NCBI GenBank assembly: GCA_032622095.1
Contig: CP136062.1
Location: 157,662,875-157,726,874, forward strand
Length of the DNA stretch: 64,000 nucleotides
DNA from: Siphonodentalium dalli
Taxonomy: Eukaryota; Mollusca; Scaphopoda; Gadilida; Siphonodentaliidae
Reading direction: 5' to 3'
Shown here piece after piece: positions 22,048 through 33,245 of the stretch; the stretch's first letter is position 1; each line of letters starts with the position of its first letter. The position numbers were made by a program, and so were the translations under genes. The notes beneath the pieces were generated by a model that saw only the letters and a list, made by a program, of their open reading frames with translations, had not been told where the DNA came from and made no database searches.

Positions 22048-22499
22048 GGTTACACTGGTGTAAATAAGGTTCCGAGTGACATCTAGCGGATGCGGGAGGA
22101 ATATATAGGAGAGAATAAAATAGACACTGGGCCCTGATTGGTCAATAGCCTTGTGTGCTTTTCACATAAAAAAATCATCACACCTCTTCCCTATGATTTC
22201 CCATAGGTAAAATAACCATTGGCACAGGAATTAACCCTTTGTAGTGAAGTTTGAATTTTTTGGTGTGGTCTAAAATATGACTGTATTTTTTTATGCGGTT
22301 CTGACACTAGTTACGAAACATAAGATTTAAAGGTGAATTCCCTGCTAGACAGACATGATTTTTTTGTGTAAAAAGTTTCCCAAAATGTCAATTTTTCAGA
22401 TTTAAAGAAAATTTTGGACCCAACATTTATATTGGCAACACTATACGCTAAAACGTTAGCACTGAGAGGCCTATGGAAAACATTTACACCAGTGTAACC
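22048..22499. mobile_element. M element, copy 1
   Basis: Bounded by GGTTACACTGGTGTAAA and its perfect complement TTTACACCAGTGTAACC. Non-coding and MITE-like. The flanking base run is GTTA on the left; inner copies are flanked by TTTA and TAAA instead. Confidence 0.85.
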
Positions 22500-23402
22500 T
22501 AAAGGGAAAAAAATAGCTTTTTATCATTTTTGATTCCTGTGAGTCACTTTAAAGCATTTTAATCCATTTTACAGAGCCTGGTATTTCAGTCCAATGAATA
22601 TCTCATGCTTGATGTGGCTATTCTTGCTGCTGATGCCTTCTTTCACTTACATCAGCCAAAAAAATAGTAAGATTTTTCATAAAAAATGCCAATTTTTCAA
22701 GGTATTTTCAAACATTTTCAAGGTGGTAATAGTCACATGATAATGCAAATGACCCATAACATGGGCATGTCAACGACACATAATTCAATTGTTATAAGAA
22801 CCTAATTTAACAAGTATTTTGGATTTTATAGCCAGTGATATACATATATATATCATAAAAGTGTGTCATTTCCACTGGTGGGTATGGTCATTTGAAGGTT
22901 AATAGCACTAAAACTTGGACACATTTAAGAAAATGCTTCAGCAATTCAAAGAGAGCATATCTTTATTCAACTAATTCAATGTACACCCACATCCAGTTAT
23001 CTTGGATCACCCTTGCAGACCTGAAAATGTCATATTTTATTCTTCAATGTGCTGATAAAGTCATGCGCTTGATGCTCAGCTGATCAGATCTGGACTCAAT
23101 GACCTCACATCACCAGAAGTTCTCTCATGGAAAGAATATTGAACAGTCTTCCATAGCTGATCCAAGTTTGCAACACCAGACCCCTAAAATTGAGTGAAAA
23201 TGGGGCCTGAACATGACTGGTGGTGGAAAATTGTGCTTTTTTGATGAATAATTTGTTAAAGGGGGTGGGGTTAAATTGTGTGTGATAAATAAAGAACCAC
23301 AGAAGTGATATTGTTTTTGAACACATTTTTTCCATTGATGGGAAATTCTGAAGAAATGTAGGGAGTTACAATTATTCCGCGAAAAAGCGGGCTATCGCTT
23401 TA

Positions 23403-23854
23403 GGTTACACTGGTGTAAATAAGGTTCCGAGTGACATCTAGCGGATGCGGGAGGAATATATAGGAGAGAATAAAATAGACACTGGGCCCTGATTGGTCAA
23501 TAGCCTTGTGTGCTTTTCACATAAAAAAATCATCACACCTCTTCCCTATGATTTCCCATAGGTAAAATAACCATTGGCACAGGAATTAACCCTTTGTAGT
23601 GAAGTTTGAATTTTTTGGTGTGGTCTAAAATATGACTGTATTTTTTTATGCGGTTCTGACACTAGTTACGAAACATAAGATTTAAAGGTGAATTCCCTGC
23701 TAGACAGACATGATTTTTTTGTGTAAAAAGTTTCCCAAAATGTCAATTTTTCAGATTTAAAGAAAATTTTGGACCCAACATTTATATTGGCAACACTATA
23801 CGCTAAAACGTTAGCACTGAGAGGCCTATGGAAAACATTTACACCAGTGTAACC
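23403..23854. mobile_element. M element, copy 2
   Basis: Same termini as copy 1 and no difference that I could see along its length. Confidence 0.85.
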
Positions 23855-24757
23855 TAAAGGGAAAAAAATAGCTTTTTATCATTTTTGATTCCTGTGAGTC
23901 ACTTTAAAGCATTTTAATCCATTTTACAGAGCCTGGTATTTCAGTCCAATGAATATCTCATGCTTGATGTGGCTATTCTTGCTGCTGATGCCTTCTTTCA
24001 CTTACATCAGCCAAAAAAATAGTAAGATTTTTCATAAAAAATGCCAATTTTTCAAGGTATTTTCAAACATTTTCAAGGTGGTAATAGTCACATGATAATG
24101 CAAATGACCCATAACATGGGCATGTCAACGACACATAATTCAATTGTTATAAGAACCTAATTTAACAAGTATTTTGGATTTTATAGCCAGTGATATACAT
24201 ATATATATCATAAAAGTGTGTCATTTCCACTGGTGGGTATGGTCATTTGAAGGTTAATAGCACTAAAACTTGGACACATTTAAGAAAATGCTTCAGCAAT
24301 TCAAAGAGAGCATATCTTTATTCAACTAATTCAATGTACACCCACATCCAGTTATCTTGGATCACCCTTGCAGACCTGAAAATGTCATATTTTATTCTTC
24401 AATGTGCTGATAAAGTCATGCGCTTGATGCTCAGCTGATCAGATCTGGACTCAATGACCTCACATCACCAGAAGTTCTCTCATGGAAAGAATATTGAACA
24501 GTCTTCCATAGCTGATCCAAGTTTGCAACACCAGACCCCTAAAATTGAGTGAAAATGGGGCCTGAACATGACTGGTGGTGGAAAATTGTGCTTTTTTGAT
24601 GAATAATTTGTTAAAGGGGGTGGGGTTAAATTGTGTGTGATAAATAAAGAACCACAGAAGTGATATTGTTTTTGAACACATTTTTTCCATTGATGGGAAA
24701 TTCTGAAGAAATGTAGGGAGTTACAATTATTCCGCGAAAAAGCGGGCTATCGCTTTA

Positions 24758-25208
24758 GGTTACACTGGTGTAAATAAGGTTCCGAGTGACATCTAGCGGA
24801 TGCGGGAGGAATATATAGGAGAGAATAAAATAGACACTGGGCCCTGATTGGTCAATAGCCTTGTGTGCTTTTCACATAAAAAAATCATCACACCTCTTCC
24901 CTATGATTTCCCATAGGTAAAATAACCATTGGCACAGGAATTAACCCTTTGTAGTGAAGTTTGAATTTTTTGGTGTGGTCTAAAATATGACTGTATTTTT
25001 TTATGCGGTTCTGACACTAGTTACGAAAACATAAGATTTAAAGGTGAATTCCCTGCTAGACAGACATGATTTTTTTGTGTAAAAAGTTTCCCAAAATGTC
25101 AATTATTCAGATTTAAAGAAAATTTTGGACCCAACATTTATATTGGCAACACTATACGCTAAAACGTTAGCACTGAGGCCTATGGAAAACATTTACACCA
25201 GTGTAACC
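24758..25208. mobile_element. M element, copy 3
   Basis: Same termini. Carries 'acgaaaacataag' (one extra A), 'aattattcag' and a 2-bp deletion in 'actgaggcct', which separate it from copies 1 and 2. Confidence 0.85.
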
Positions 25209-26111
25209 TAAAGGGAAAAAAATAGCTTTTTATCATTTTTGATTCCTGTGAGTCACTTTAAAGCATTTTAATGCATTTTACAGAGCCTGGTATTTCAGTC
25301 CAATGAATATCTCATGCTTGATGTGGCTATTCTTGCTGCTGATGCCTTCTTTCACTTACATCAGCCAAAAAAATAGTAAGATTTTTCATAAAAAATGCCA
25401 ATTTTTCAAGGTATTTTCAAAAAATTTCAAGGTGGTAATAGTCACATGATAATGCAAATGACCCATAACATGGGCATGTCAACGACACATAATTCAATTG
25501 TTATAAGAACCTAATTTAACAAGTATTTTGGATTTTATAGCCAGTGATATACATATATATATCATAAAAGTGTGTCATTTCCACTGGTGGGTATGGTCAT
25601 TTGAAGGTTAATAGCACTAAAACTTGGACACATTTAAGAAAATGCTTCAGCAATTCAAAGAGAGCATATCTTTATTCAACTAATTCAATGTACACCCACA
25701 TCCAGTTATCTTGGATCACCCTTGCAGACCTGAAAATGTCATATTTTATTCTTCAATGTGCTGATAAAGTCATGCGCTTGATGCTCAGCTGATCAGATCT
25801 GGACTCAATGACCTCACATCACCAGAAGTTCTCTCATGGAAAGAATATTGAACAGTCTTCCATAGCTGATCCAAGTTTGCAACACCAGACCCCTAAAACT
25901 GAGTGAAAATGGGGCCTGAACATGACTGGTGGTGGAAAATTGTGCTTTTTTGATGAATAATTTGTTAAAGGGGGTGGGGTTAAATTGTGTGTGATAAATA
26001 AAGAACCACAGAAGTGATATTGTTTTTGAACACATTTTTTCCATTGATGGGAAATTCTGAAGAAATGTAGGGAGTTACAATTATTCCGCGAAAAAGCGGG
26101 CTATCGCTTTA

Positions 26112-26562
26112 GGTTACACTGGTGTAAATAAGGTTCCGAGTGACATCTAGCGGATGCGGGAGGAATATATAGGAGAGAATAAAATAGACACTGGGCACTG
26201 ATTGGTCAATAGCCTTGTGTGCTTTTCACATAAAAAAATCATCACACCTCTTCCCTATGATTTCCCATAGGTAAAATATCCATTGGCACAGGAATTAACC
26301 CTTTGTAGTGAAGTTTGAATTTTTTGGTGTGGTCTAAAATATGACTGTATTTTTTTATGCGGTTCTGACACTAGTTACGAAAACATAAGATTTAAAGGTG
26401 AATTCCCTGCTAGACAGACATGATTTTTTTGTGTAAAAAGTTTCCCAAAATGTCAATTTTTCAGATTTAAAGAAAATTTTGGACCCAACATTTATATTGG
26501 CAACACTATACGCTAAAACGTTAGCACTGAGGCCTATGGAAAACATTTACACCAGTGTAACC
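26112..26562. mobile_element. M element, copy 4 (array end)
   Basis: Same termini. Shares the extra A and the 2-bp deletion with copy 3, and has private changes 'gggcactgatt' and 'aaaatatccatt'. Followed directly by GTTA. Confidence 0.85.
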
Positions 26563-26566
26563 GTTA

Positions 26567-26680
26567 GTCGCTCTCAGTTCTTCAAAGCCGACAGTTTTGA
26601 TATGAATGGTTTGCACATCGCCATTGACGGAGTATTTACCAGCCGATATGAAGCACTGTACAAATCATCAAAAGTGTGAC
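26567..26680 (+). other. open reading segment abutting the composite array
   Basis: Just after the array an open frame runs SRSQFFKADSFDMNGLHIAI and continues to a TGA at 26677-26679. The flank before the array (ATG at 22039) is in the same frame once one GTTA is removed. No family is recognised and the open stretch is only about 40 codons, so coding status is uncertain. Confidence 0.25.
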
Positions 26681-27429
26681 TGGAGGCTGCGTATCAGCTA
26701 AATTGATACAAACGTTAGTAATGTCGCCTGTGGAAAATAATTGGATGTTTGTAAACTACTCCCCGCGGAGCCTTAACGTGGTGGATATGAAAGGAGCAGG
26801 GGTCGGAGTTGACTGGGGCATCAACGAGACTAATTAATTCCGCTGATTCACCACACCTAAGATATGCACCCGGATATATATCCTGATATGACGTTTTCGT
26901 TGTGATCGTGTTTTGTTTTGCCTTCGGGTACGAAGTTGTCTAGTACGAAATTAATGACAACAGACAAATCATTTTGAGGTCACTGTTTGACCAGAGGGAG
27001 TTCAGTACACATATGTATAACTAAAATTCAAATGTTACACTTGACTGCAATACACGAAAACAACTTAACGCTAACCGAGACTAGTTATAAATAAGTCCCA
27101 TATAAATCGAGCTTAAATTACACCGACTCATTTTGAATGCTGCATTCTTTTCATCAGCCCATTGCTGTTCATTTATTTATGATATAATAGTCCAGGTTAT
27201 TTCACATAATTCGGAATCGTCTTACGGACTATTAAAGTAAGTCATTAAAACTCGTGTACCACTAATGGTCATATATCGGGATCTCATTTGGCCGTCGATT
27301 GCACTGTTGGTTACGTTTTTTTGGTAATTTCGCTGAACAAACCCATATGAAAAAGTACGTGGGTATATCCACGTATCCTAGGGTATAACCCTGCTATACT
27401 TGGGTACTTTTGTCCTATACACTCTTAAA
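26681..27429. other. unannotated stretch
   Basis: No supported gene. Short diverged repeats of 'gggtata' around 27358-27415 resemble the motif of the minisatellite at 29.6-30.1 kb. Confidence 0.35.
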
Positions 27430-27459
27430 AAAAATTATTTCACACGAAACCAGAATGCG

Positions 27460-27660
27460 TTTTGAATCTGGTCACAGGTATTGAACCCATTTTGATTCTG
27501 ATCCAAACCAACAACAAACATTTTGGTTTTGATGAAAACCAATTGGGTTCGGTATCTGTGACAAATTGCTCAATGGTTTTTATTATTTGGTTCTAATCAA
27601 AACCAATTTAGTTCCATATCTGTGACAACATGCTCAAAACCAAATTTTTTTGATCACTTA
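27460..27660. repeat. degenerate tandem repeat, ~70-bp period
   Basis: Two clear units share 'tggttttgatgaaaacca', 'atctgtgacaa' and 'tgctcaa'. Similar 'tcaaaaccagaat' motifs reappear at 29190-29390, so the two tracts bracket the MITE at 28.8-29.2 kb. Confidence 0.55.
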
Positions 27661-28785
27661 TTCCAAGGGTTTCTTTAGCGCTATTTCCTGTATACTGTTC
27701 AGTCCAATATATTCATATCAAAGTTACTTGTGTTGAAAATAACGTTACTAAGCGAATTTAAAGCACGTATATTATTAAAATGTTATTTGTTACAAAAATG
27801 CCAACAAGGGAAGGAAAACAATACACGTGTGCTAACAGTGTAGATCTCAATACATATATAGATGTCCATATTAATTACCTGTGATAGTCGGCACCTAGTT
27901 GTGTATAGCAGTAACAAGAATTTCCGTTTGGCATTCCTGGTGAAAATCGTGCCATTTCATCTTGTATACATGTATAATTATCCAAGCCGGGGCACTTGTA
28001 GCATACTAAATGATCATCGACCATACTAGTTGGACATTGCTAAATAGCGTGGTCTGTTTGCTTCTGATAACATCTGTGATGTAAGCCGTCATCCGTGCAT
28101 TTTGACACCCTCGTTCGCCTTCTGTAGCTTTTAACGTACATGTAATTGTTAAGTGCACTTAAACAGGTATGTGCAATATGAACTGGGTATCGCTTTGCTT
28201 CTTCGGTAAAACGTTCCTATGTCCAGCTGAACGGCTCCTTGTATCTGATGGTTTATGTTATACGCATACACGAAGAATTATCCGCGCATGCGTTGAGTTG
28301 TAAAAAAAGAATGAAACTGGTGGCAGCTCTGAATCACGCGCGTATCTGAAAAGGATGATATTATTAGTTCTGATAGAATTGAATTAATTCCATATATACA
28401 AAATGAATATAATACACCAGGCTCGCAATACGTGTACATGTATATGTCATGCATTTTAGAAATAATTGTTTTAACTTGCATTGTTGTTTTTGGCTTCATT
28501 TCAAAGAAAATGTCCGATAAAAGTTTTTCTGTTTATACGTCCTTCCTTATTTTGTAAAATGCGTGTATGTCTACTGAACTTTGATGTACTCAACCTAGAT
28601 TAAATATGAAATGGTCATGGCGTGGAATTAACGGTGGAATTAACCAAATAAATTTGAAGCCTCGAGTTTGTTATTTGACCATAGCAAAGAAACATTTAGC
28701 GATAAAACATCAGGTAGTTACGTAACGGAACAAATATTCAGCAAATTTCCACGGTCTGCATGGTTTTATACAATTAATTGGATAA

Positions 28786-29158
28786 AGATGCTTTCACATA
28801 CCTCCGGCGCAACGCATGTGGTCAACGCATGAGTCTATCTGCTTCCACGGACCTGCGGATAATGCACGCGGCTAAAGGTTAAACGTAACATTTCAAACCA
28901 TACATATTTCACTGCACTTTCACAGTGTTGCGACTGCATGACGCAGTTAAGCGCACCGATTTCAAAATGTTTTGAAATCGGATGCGTTTACCTGCATCAG
29001 CCGCAACCACGTGAAAGTGCCGGTGATAAATGTATGGTTTGAAACATTGCGTTGCGTTGGCCGCATGCGTCAGCCGCAGTTCGTTGAAAGCAGATAGACG
29101 CATACGTTGACCGCATGCGTTGGACACATCCGTCAGCCGCAGGTCTGTGAAAGCAGCT
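28786..29158. mobile_element. foldback MITE with TAA target duplication
   Basis: A 373-bp element that folds back along its whole length. The centre is 'cgatttcaaaat-gttttgaaatcg' (about 28957-28980) and the ends are AGATGCTTTCACA / TGTGAAAGCAGCT. TAA flanks both sides (28783-28785, 29159-29161), matching the TWA preference of PIF/Harbinger. The termini resemble those of the Harbinger derivative at 15922-16731 (AGCCGCTTTCACA), which suggests a related transposase. Non-coding. Confidence 0.75.
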
Positions 29159-29189
29159 TAACATACACACATACCGTATAAACATCTGT

Positions 29190-29390
29190 TGAAGTCCCAA
29201 ATGATTTCTTCAAAACAAGAATGGTATGTTCAAACGCAAATTTCGCTAATTCAAAACCATGATGAATTTCATCAAAATCAGAATGATAGGCTCACAACCA
29301 ATTGGTATGGATCAAAACCAGAATAATTGGCTCAAAATCACTAGGTTTTGATCAATTTGAATGGGTTGTGATCAACATCAGTTAGGAATC
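29190..29390. repeat. degenerate 'tcaaaaccagaat' repeat tract
   Basis: Short diverged repeats of 'ggctcaaaaccagaat' and 'ggatcaaaacc' with a period of about 30 bases, related to 27460-27660. Confidence 0.5.
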
Positions 29391-29604
29391 AATAATGTTA
29401 AGTGTGTACCAGCAAATTATCCATGTACCCCAGTGTCCTACCCAAGTTCCAAGCAAGATGTACCCTGGTATACTGTGGGTTGTCCCCTGTACATGCATTT
29501 AGTGTTCACAATACCACAGTATGCTACGATATACCTCAGTAAACCGTGATACATTACAAAAAAAATATTTGTATACCACTGTGCATGGTCCTCACGGTTA
29601 GCCA

Positions 29605-30085
29605 TGGTTAAAACACAATATTACGAGGGTATTAACAGTTTTGGTAATACCCTTGTATACTTGGTGTTTATATTAAAACAACAAGCACATAAGGGTGTTA
29701 CTCAAGTATACGAAGGTATTAAAACAACCACGTATATGAGGGTATTAAACCACAAAGTATATGAGGGTAGTGAAAAACCCAAGTGTACGAGGGTATTACA
29801 ATACAAAGTATACGAGGTGTAAAAACACCAATTATACGAGGTTATTATAGCACCCCAAGAATACGAGAGTATTAAAACACCAAGTATACGAGATTATTAA
29901 AACACCCAAAGTATACGAGAGTATCAGAACACCAAATATAGGAGGGTATTTCCCATCTATACGTGGGAATTAACACAACCAAATACACGAGGGTATTAGA
30001 ACACTAAGTATGGGTCTATGAGGGTATTAAAACACCAAGTACGAAGATATTGAAACAAGTATACGATAACACGAGGTTATATATT
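29605..30085. repeat. minisatellite, ~25-30-bp units
   Basis: About 15 irregular units of 'tattaaaacaccaagtatac' followed by 'gagg'. The open frame 29604-29822 is produced by the repeat and is not a gene. 'taccatggtat'-type palindromic motifs lie on both sides (29520-29590, 30100-30205). Confidence 0.75.
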
Positions 30086-30215
30086 AAAATGTCTATTTAT
30101 ACTTGGATAACACCATACCACAGTAGACCGCGGTACATACCAACAAACTTTGGTATACCATGGTATGTGGCCTTGTCCTCAGTCGTGTACCACGGTAAAC
30201 CATGGCACAGTGGAT

Positions 30216-33169
30216 AAATGAAAAACCGTGTTATACCACGATGCATTATATTTTTCGTACTTGTACTTCAGTATACATACATGGGGTCTTGAATAAAATT
30301 GCAGACACAGTGTTGAATCTTTTTCCGCTATCTTACTACCACCCCCGCCCTCTGTGCATTTTTTTTGTATTTTCCATGCCAATATTTTTGGACCCACCCC
30401 CGCAAAATAGGAAATACATCAGAATAATATGAAACACATTTATATCAGCCTGGTTCTTTCCAGCTGTTACTATAGTTTAGCATCTTCCAACATATTAATA
30501 CAACCCAAAACATGAGTGAATAAATAAAGATATGCATTGTGTATACGGATTTCATCTTCTAAAGGCCCATAACATTCACCTCCAAGTGGTATGATAAAGG
30601 GCGGGAAAGCATGTCCGTGATTGTTTAATTGCTTGTGCGTGGTCTACAATTATATATAAAATAAAATGGTTTTGGTAACCAGTGACTGCTGTAAAAGTTT
30701 CATAGGGCAAGATTATATTTGCAAACATTTTATAATTTTATGCTGTTGATATGCAGATGTCACATTTTGTCATTAAAACTGGGTGTATGTGTCATGGCTG
30801 TACTTATACATGCTTATTGACTTTCATATCGACTAGCAGAAATATTGAGAAAGAATAAGACCTTGATGGCCACTTCCTGAAGTGCATATAATAGTATTGA
30901 AAGTGAAATATATCATTTAACAACCTATAGATCCGCTTCCGAGAAAACGTGGCTTCCAGGAAATTGAGGTGATAAAAAAGAAACACTTGTGTCACCATGC
31001 CCGAGAAAATCACTGTTTAAAAGAGTATGTTATTTCGTGTTGGCCGAACAGAAGCCGAAAGGTGCGATTACTTAGATATTTGTTGGCAGTTTTATTTTGT
31101 TTCTATTTCCAAACTTCATCGAAATACTGAAAAAATTTATCAGATCACTTGCGTTGAATAACTACTTCGATGCATATTTTGTCACTTGTGTTGAACGGAC
31201 AAAACTATTTGAAAATGTCAGTGATAAAGACTGAGTTCTGTGAAATACTGGTTAACTTTCTATTTGTGTGACGATTGCCACAACAATGTAATGCTTCCAG
31301 TTACGAGTAGCTATGTGATCCTAAATGTTGCAGTATAAACACACTTTTATTCCGAATGCAAACGCAGCATATCATTCAATGGGTAGGGTGTTTGAGGGCT
31401 AAATATGGTCACAACAACTTCATAAAAATCCCATGGAAATGCAAAGTGACTATCTGGGATCGAACTTCAAGTTGATAGCGGGTTAATTAACTCGCATGTG
31501 TGCATGTCACAACAGCTGTTCGCTAAGTAAAAACTGTCCGTGAATTTGAATGTTGATCAAGAAAACACTGCATTGTTTGTTATTTGAAGAAGCGAGGCAG
31601 TCCAATACATGCTATATATGTACCATAACTAGGAATATATATGGCATTAGAAACAGCCATAACGTGTCAGTTTTCTTACATGCGTACTAAATCTTATGGA
31701 CACAAATATGCTCAATTTCCTGGTAGCCTCATTTTCCCGGAAGTTGGATCCATAGGGTGTCCCATACCTGCCTCTCAAATTAAGTAATATCAATTGTTGC
31801 GTAAAGTAGCTTTAAAACCAACCAACTCAATACCTACACAGTAACTGTTGGGCTGCATATACCGATATAATATAATCACGAGTGTCTCAGCTGATGATGT
31901 ATAGCGTGCTCCCTAGTCACTAATATGGGAACATTATACTCAAGAATGATAGAAACGGTAAGCACAATACACAACTAAGTGATACAATTCCAATATCTTA
32001 ATGTTTCCTAATTAATATTTGATAAATGTGCTGATTGGAAAAAAAATTGCATCACACATTTTTTCAGACCTCAATAATCAAACCCATCCCTCCCTGTGTA
32101 TGGACTTGTTGTGCAAACCCCACCACCTGGTACATAGCTAAATTTAAAACATTGGCATACGACGGTGTATATATGGATGGTTTGGACCTGAGGTATGTGC
32201 CACGGTCAACCATAGTACCAGTTCAGTGTCACGGGATGTGTACGGTTGACATCGGACTACTTAACGGGCTCTAATTAACAATAAAAGAGCTGTTTTATCA
32301 GTTTAGACGACATGTTAACGGTAGGCTTATAAATTATTTTAAAACAGATGAGCAATGAATATGCTAGTTGACGCCATGTAATGCCGTAGGATATGCCGTT
32401 GACATCAGATGACTTAATGATGTATTAATACTTAGCAATAAAGAGCGTGTATTGTCAACTAGCTTATAATACAGAGGTAACTCTATCCGGACTGTGTCAT
32501 GCAATAGTTGATGTTCATCTCAGGTGACTAATAATTAGTTTAAATAACACCGGGACCCCAGCTAGTTTAGTATAATTTAGGCAATTATTGTTGTCCATCG
32601 AAATAAATGTTTTTTCCAGATATATCTGGATATGTTTTCCCGAAATAGGTATCTTTAACACAACGTTAATGGTAATAAATACCCCAACATTAGTTTATTT
32701 AACCCAATAATTAATTAATTAAGTTGATTTAACCCAATAATTAAGTAATTAAGGAAATTATTATTGGGTAAATTATTACCATGCGTTGAGTAAAAACATT
32801 GTCCGACATTGGAGAAAATTTATCCATCTTTGGTAACATGCTTTACAAAAAAGTTAAATTGTTTAAATGTTCACGTGGTGCTATATGCACCATTGTTCGC
32901 CCAATTTGGGCAAAATATTACCCAACGTGATTTAGAGTGCATGTCTCCAAAGGTATGCACAACCAGCTCCACATGGAGGATCTCCAGATGAGAAACCGTT
33001 CTCTGCTACACCAGCCCACATGACAATAGATATATGTACGGTGCTGGTGAATCTCGCGTAATCAGATTACTTGTAGGTAAAAGCGTGCTGCTCATTTGCA
33101 TACCATGGGGTATATAGCACGTTGAAATTTAACGTCAGTGGTAATGGATATACCTTTTTTATTTTCCAG
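30216..33169. other. unannotated stretch upstream of the secreted-peptide gene
   Basis: No convincing exon. A/T-rich inverted motifs ('aacccaataatta' and its complement) lie at about 32697-32780. A 'gtatatag' at about 33109, some 60 bases before the acceptor-like site, could be a TATA box or chance. Any 5' UTR exon of the downstream gene is not identified. Confidence 0.35.
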
Positions 33170-33187
33170 CCGTTATCAGAACGAATA

Positions 33188-33245
33188 ATGAACAAGTTGG
33201 TGCTTTTGGTAGTTGTGATGGCCGTGGCTGTGGTCGGCATAACAT
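33188..33245 (+). CDS. exon 1: signal peptide
   Basis: Begins at ATG 33188 and encodes 19 residues plus one base, then the donor GTAAGT at 33246. A strong acceptor-like site (ttttttattttccag, ending at 33169) lies 18 bases before the ATG, so a non-coding exon may lie upstream. No in-frame ATG precedes it in the exon. Confidence 0.7.

Larger units (their letters stand above)
22048..26562. repeat. composite tandem array M-U-M-U-M-U-M, 1355-bp period
   Basis: Four copies of a 452-bp inverted-terminal element (M) alternate with three copies of a 903-bp spacer (U: 22500-23402, 23855-24757, 25209-26111). The array starts exactly at an M start and stops exactly at an M end. It is flanked by GTTA on both sides (22044-22047, 26563-26566). 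Units are nearly identical. Units 1 and 2 agree at every diagnostic site I checked. Unit 3 shares a 2-bp deletion and an extra A with the last M. The repeated ORFs of 63 and 76 codons in U lack any recognisable domain and I do not call them genes. Confidence 0.9.

Noticed and set aside
22892-26044. 63- and 76-codon ORFs repeated three times at 1355-bp spacing
   Set aside because: They recur only because the DNA unit recurs. The two strands overlap each other's neighbourhood, and no domain or codon pattern supports coding.
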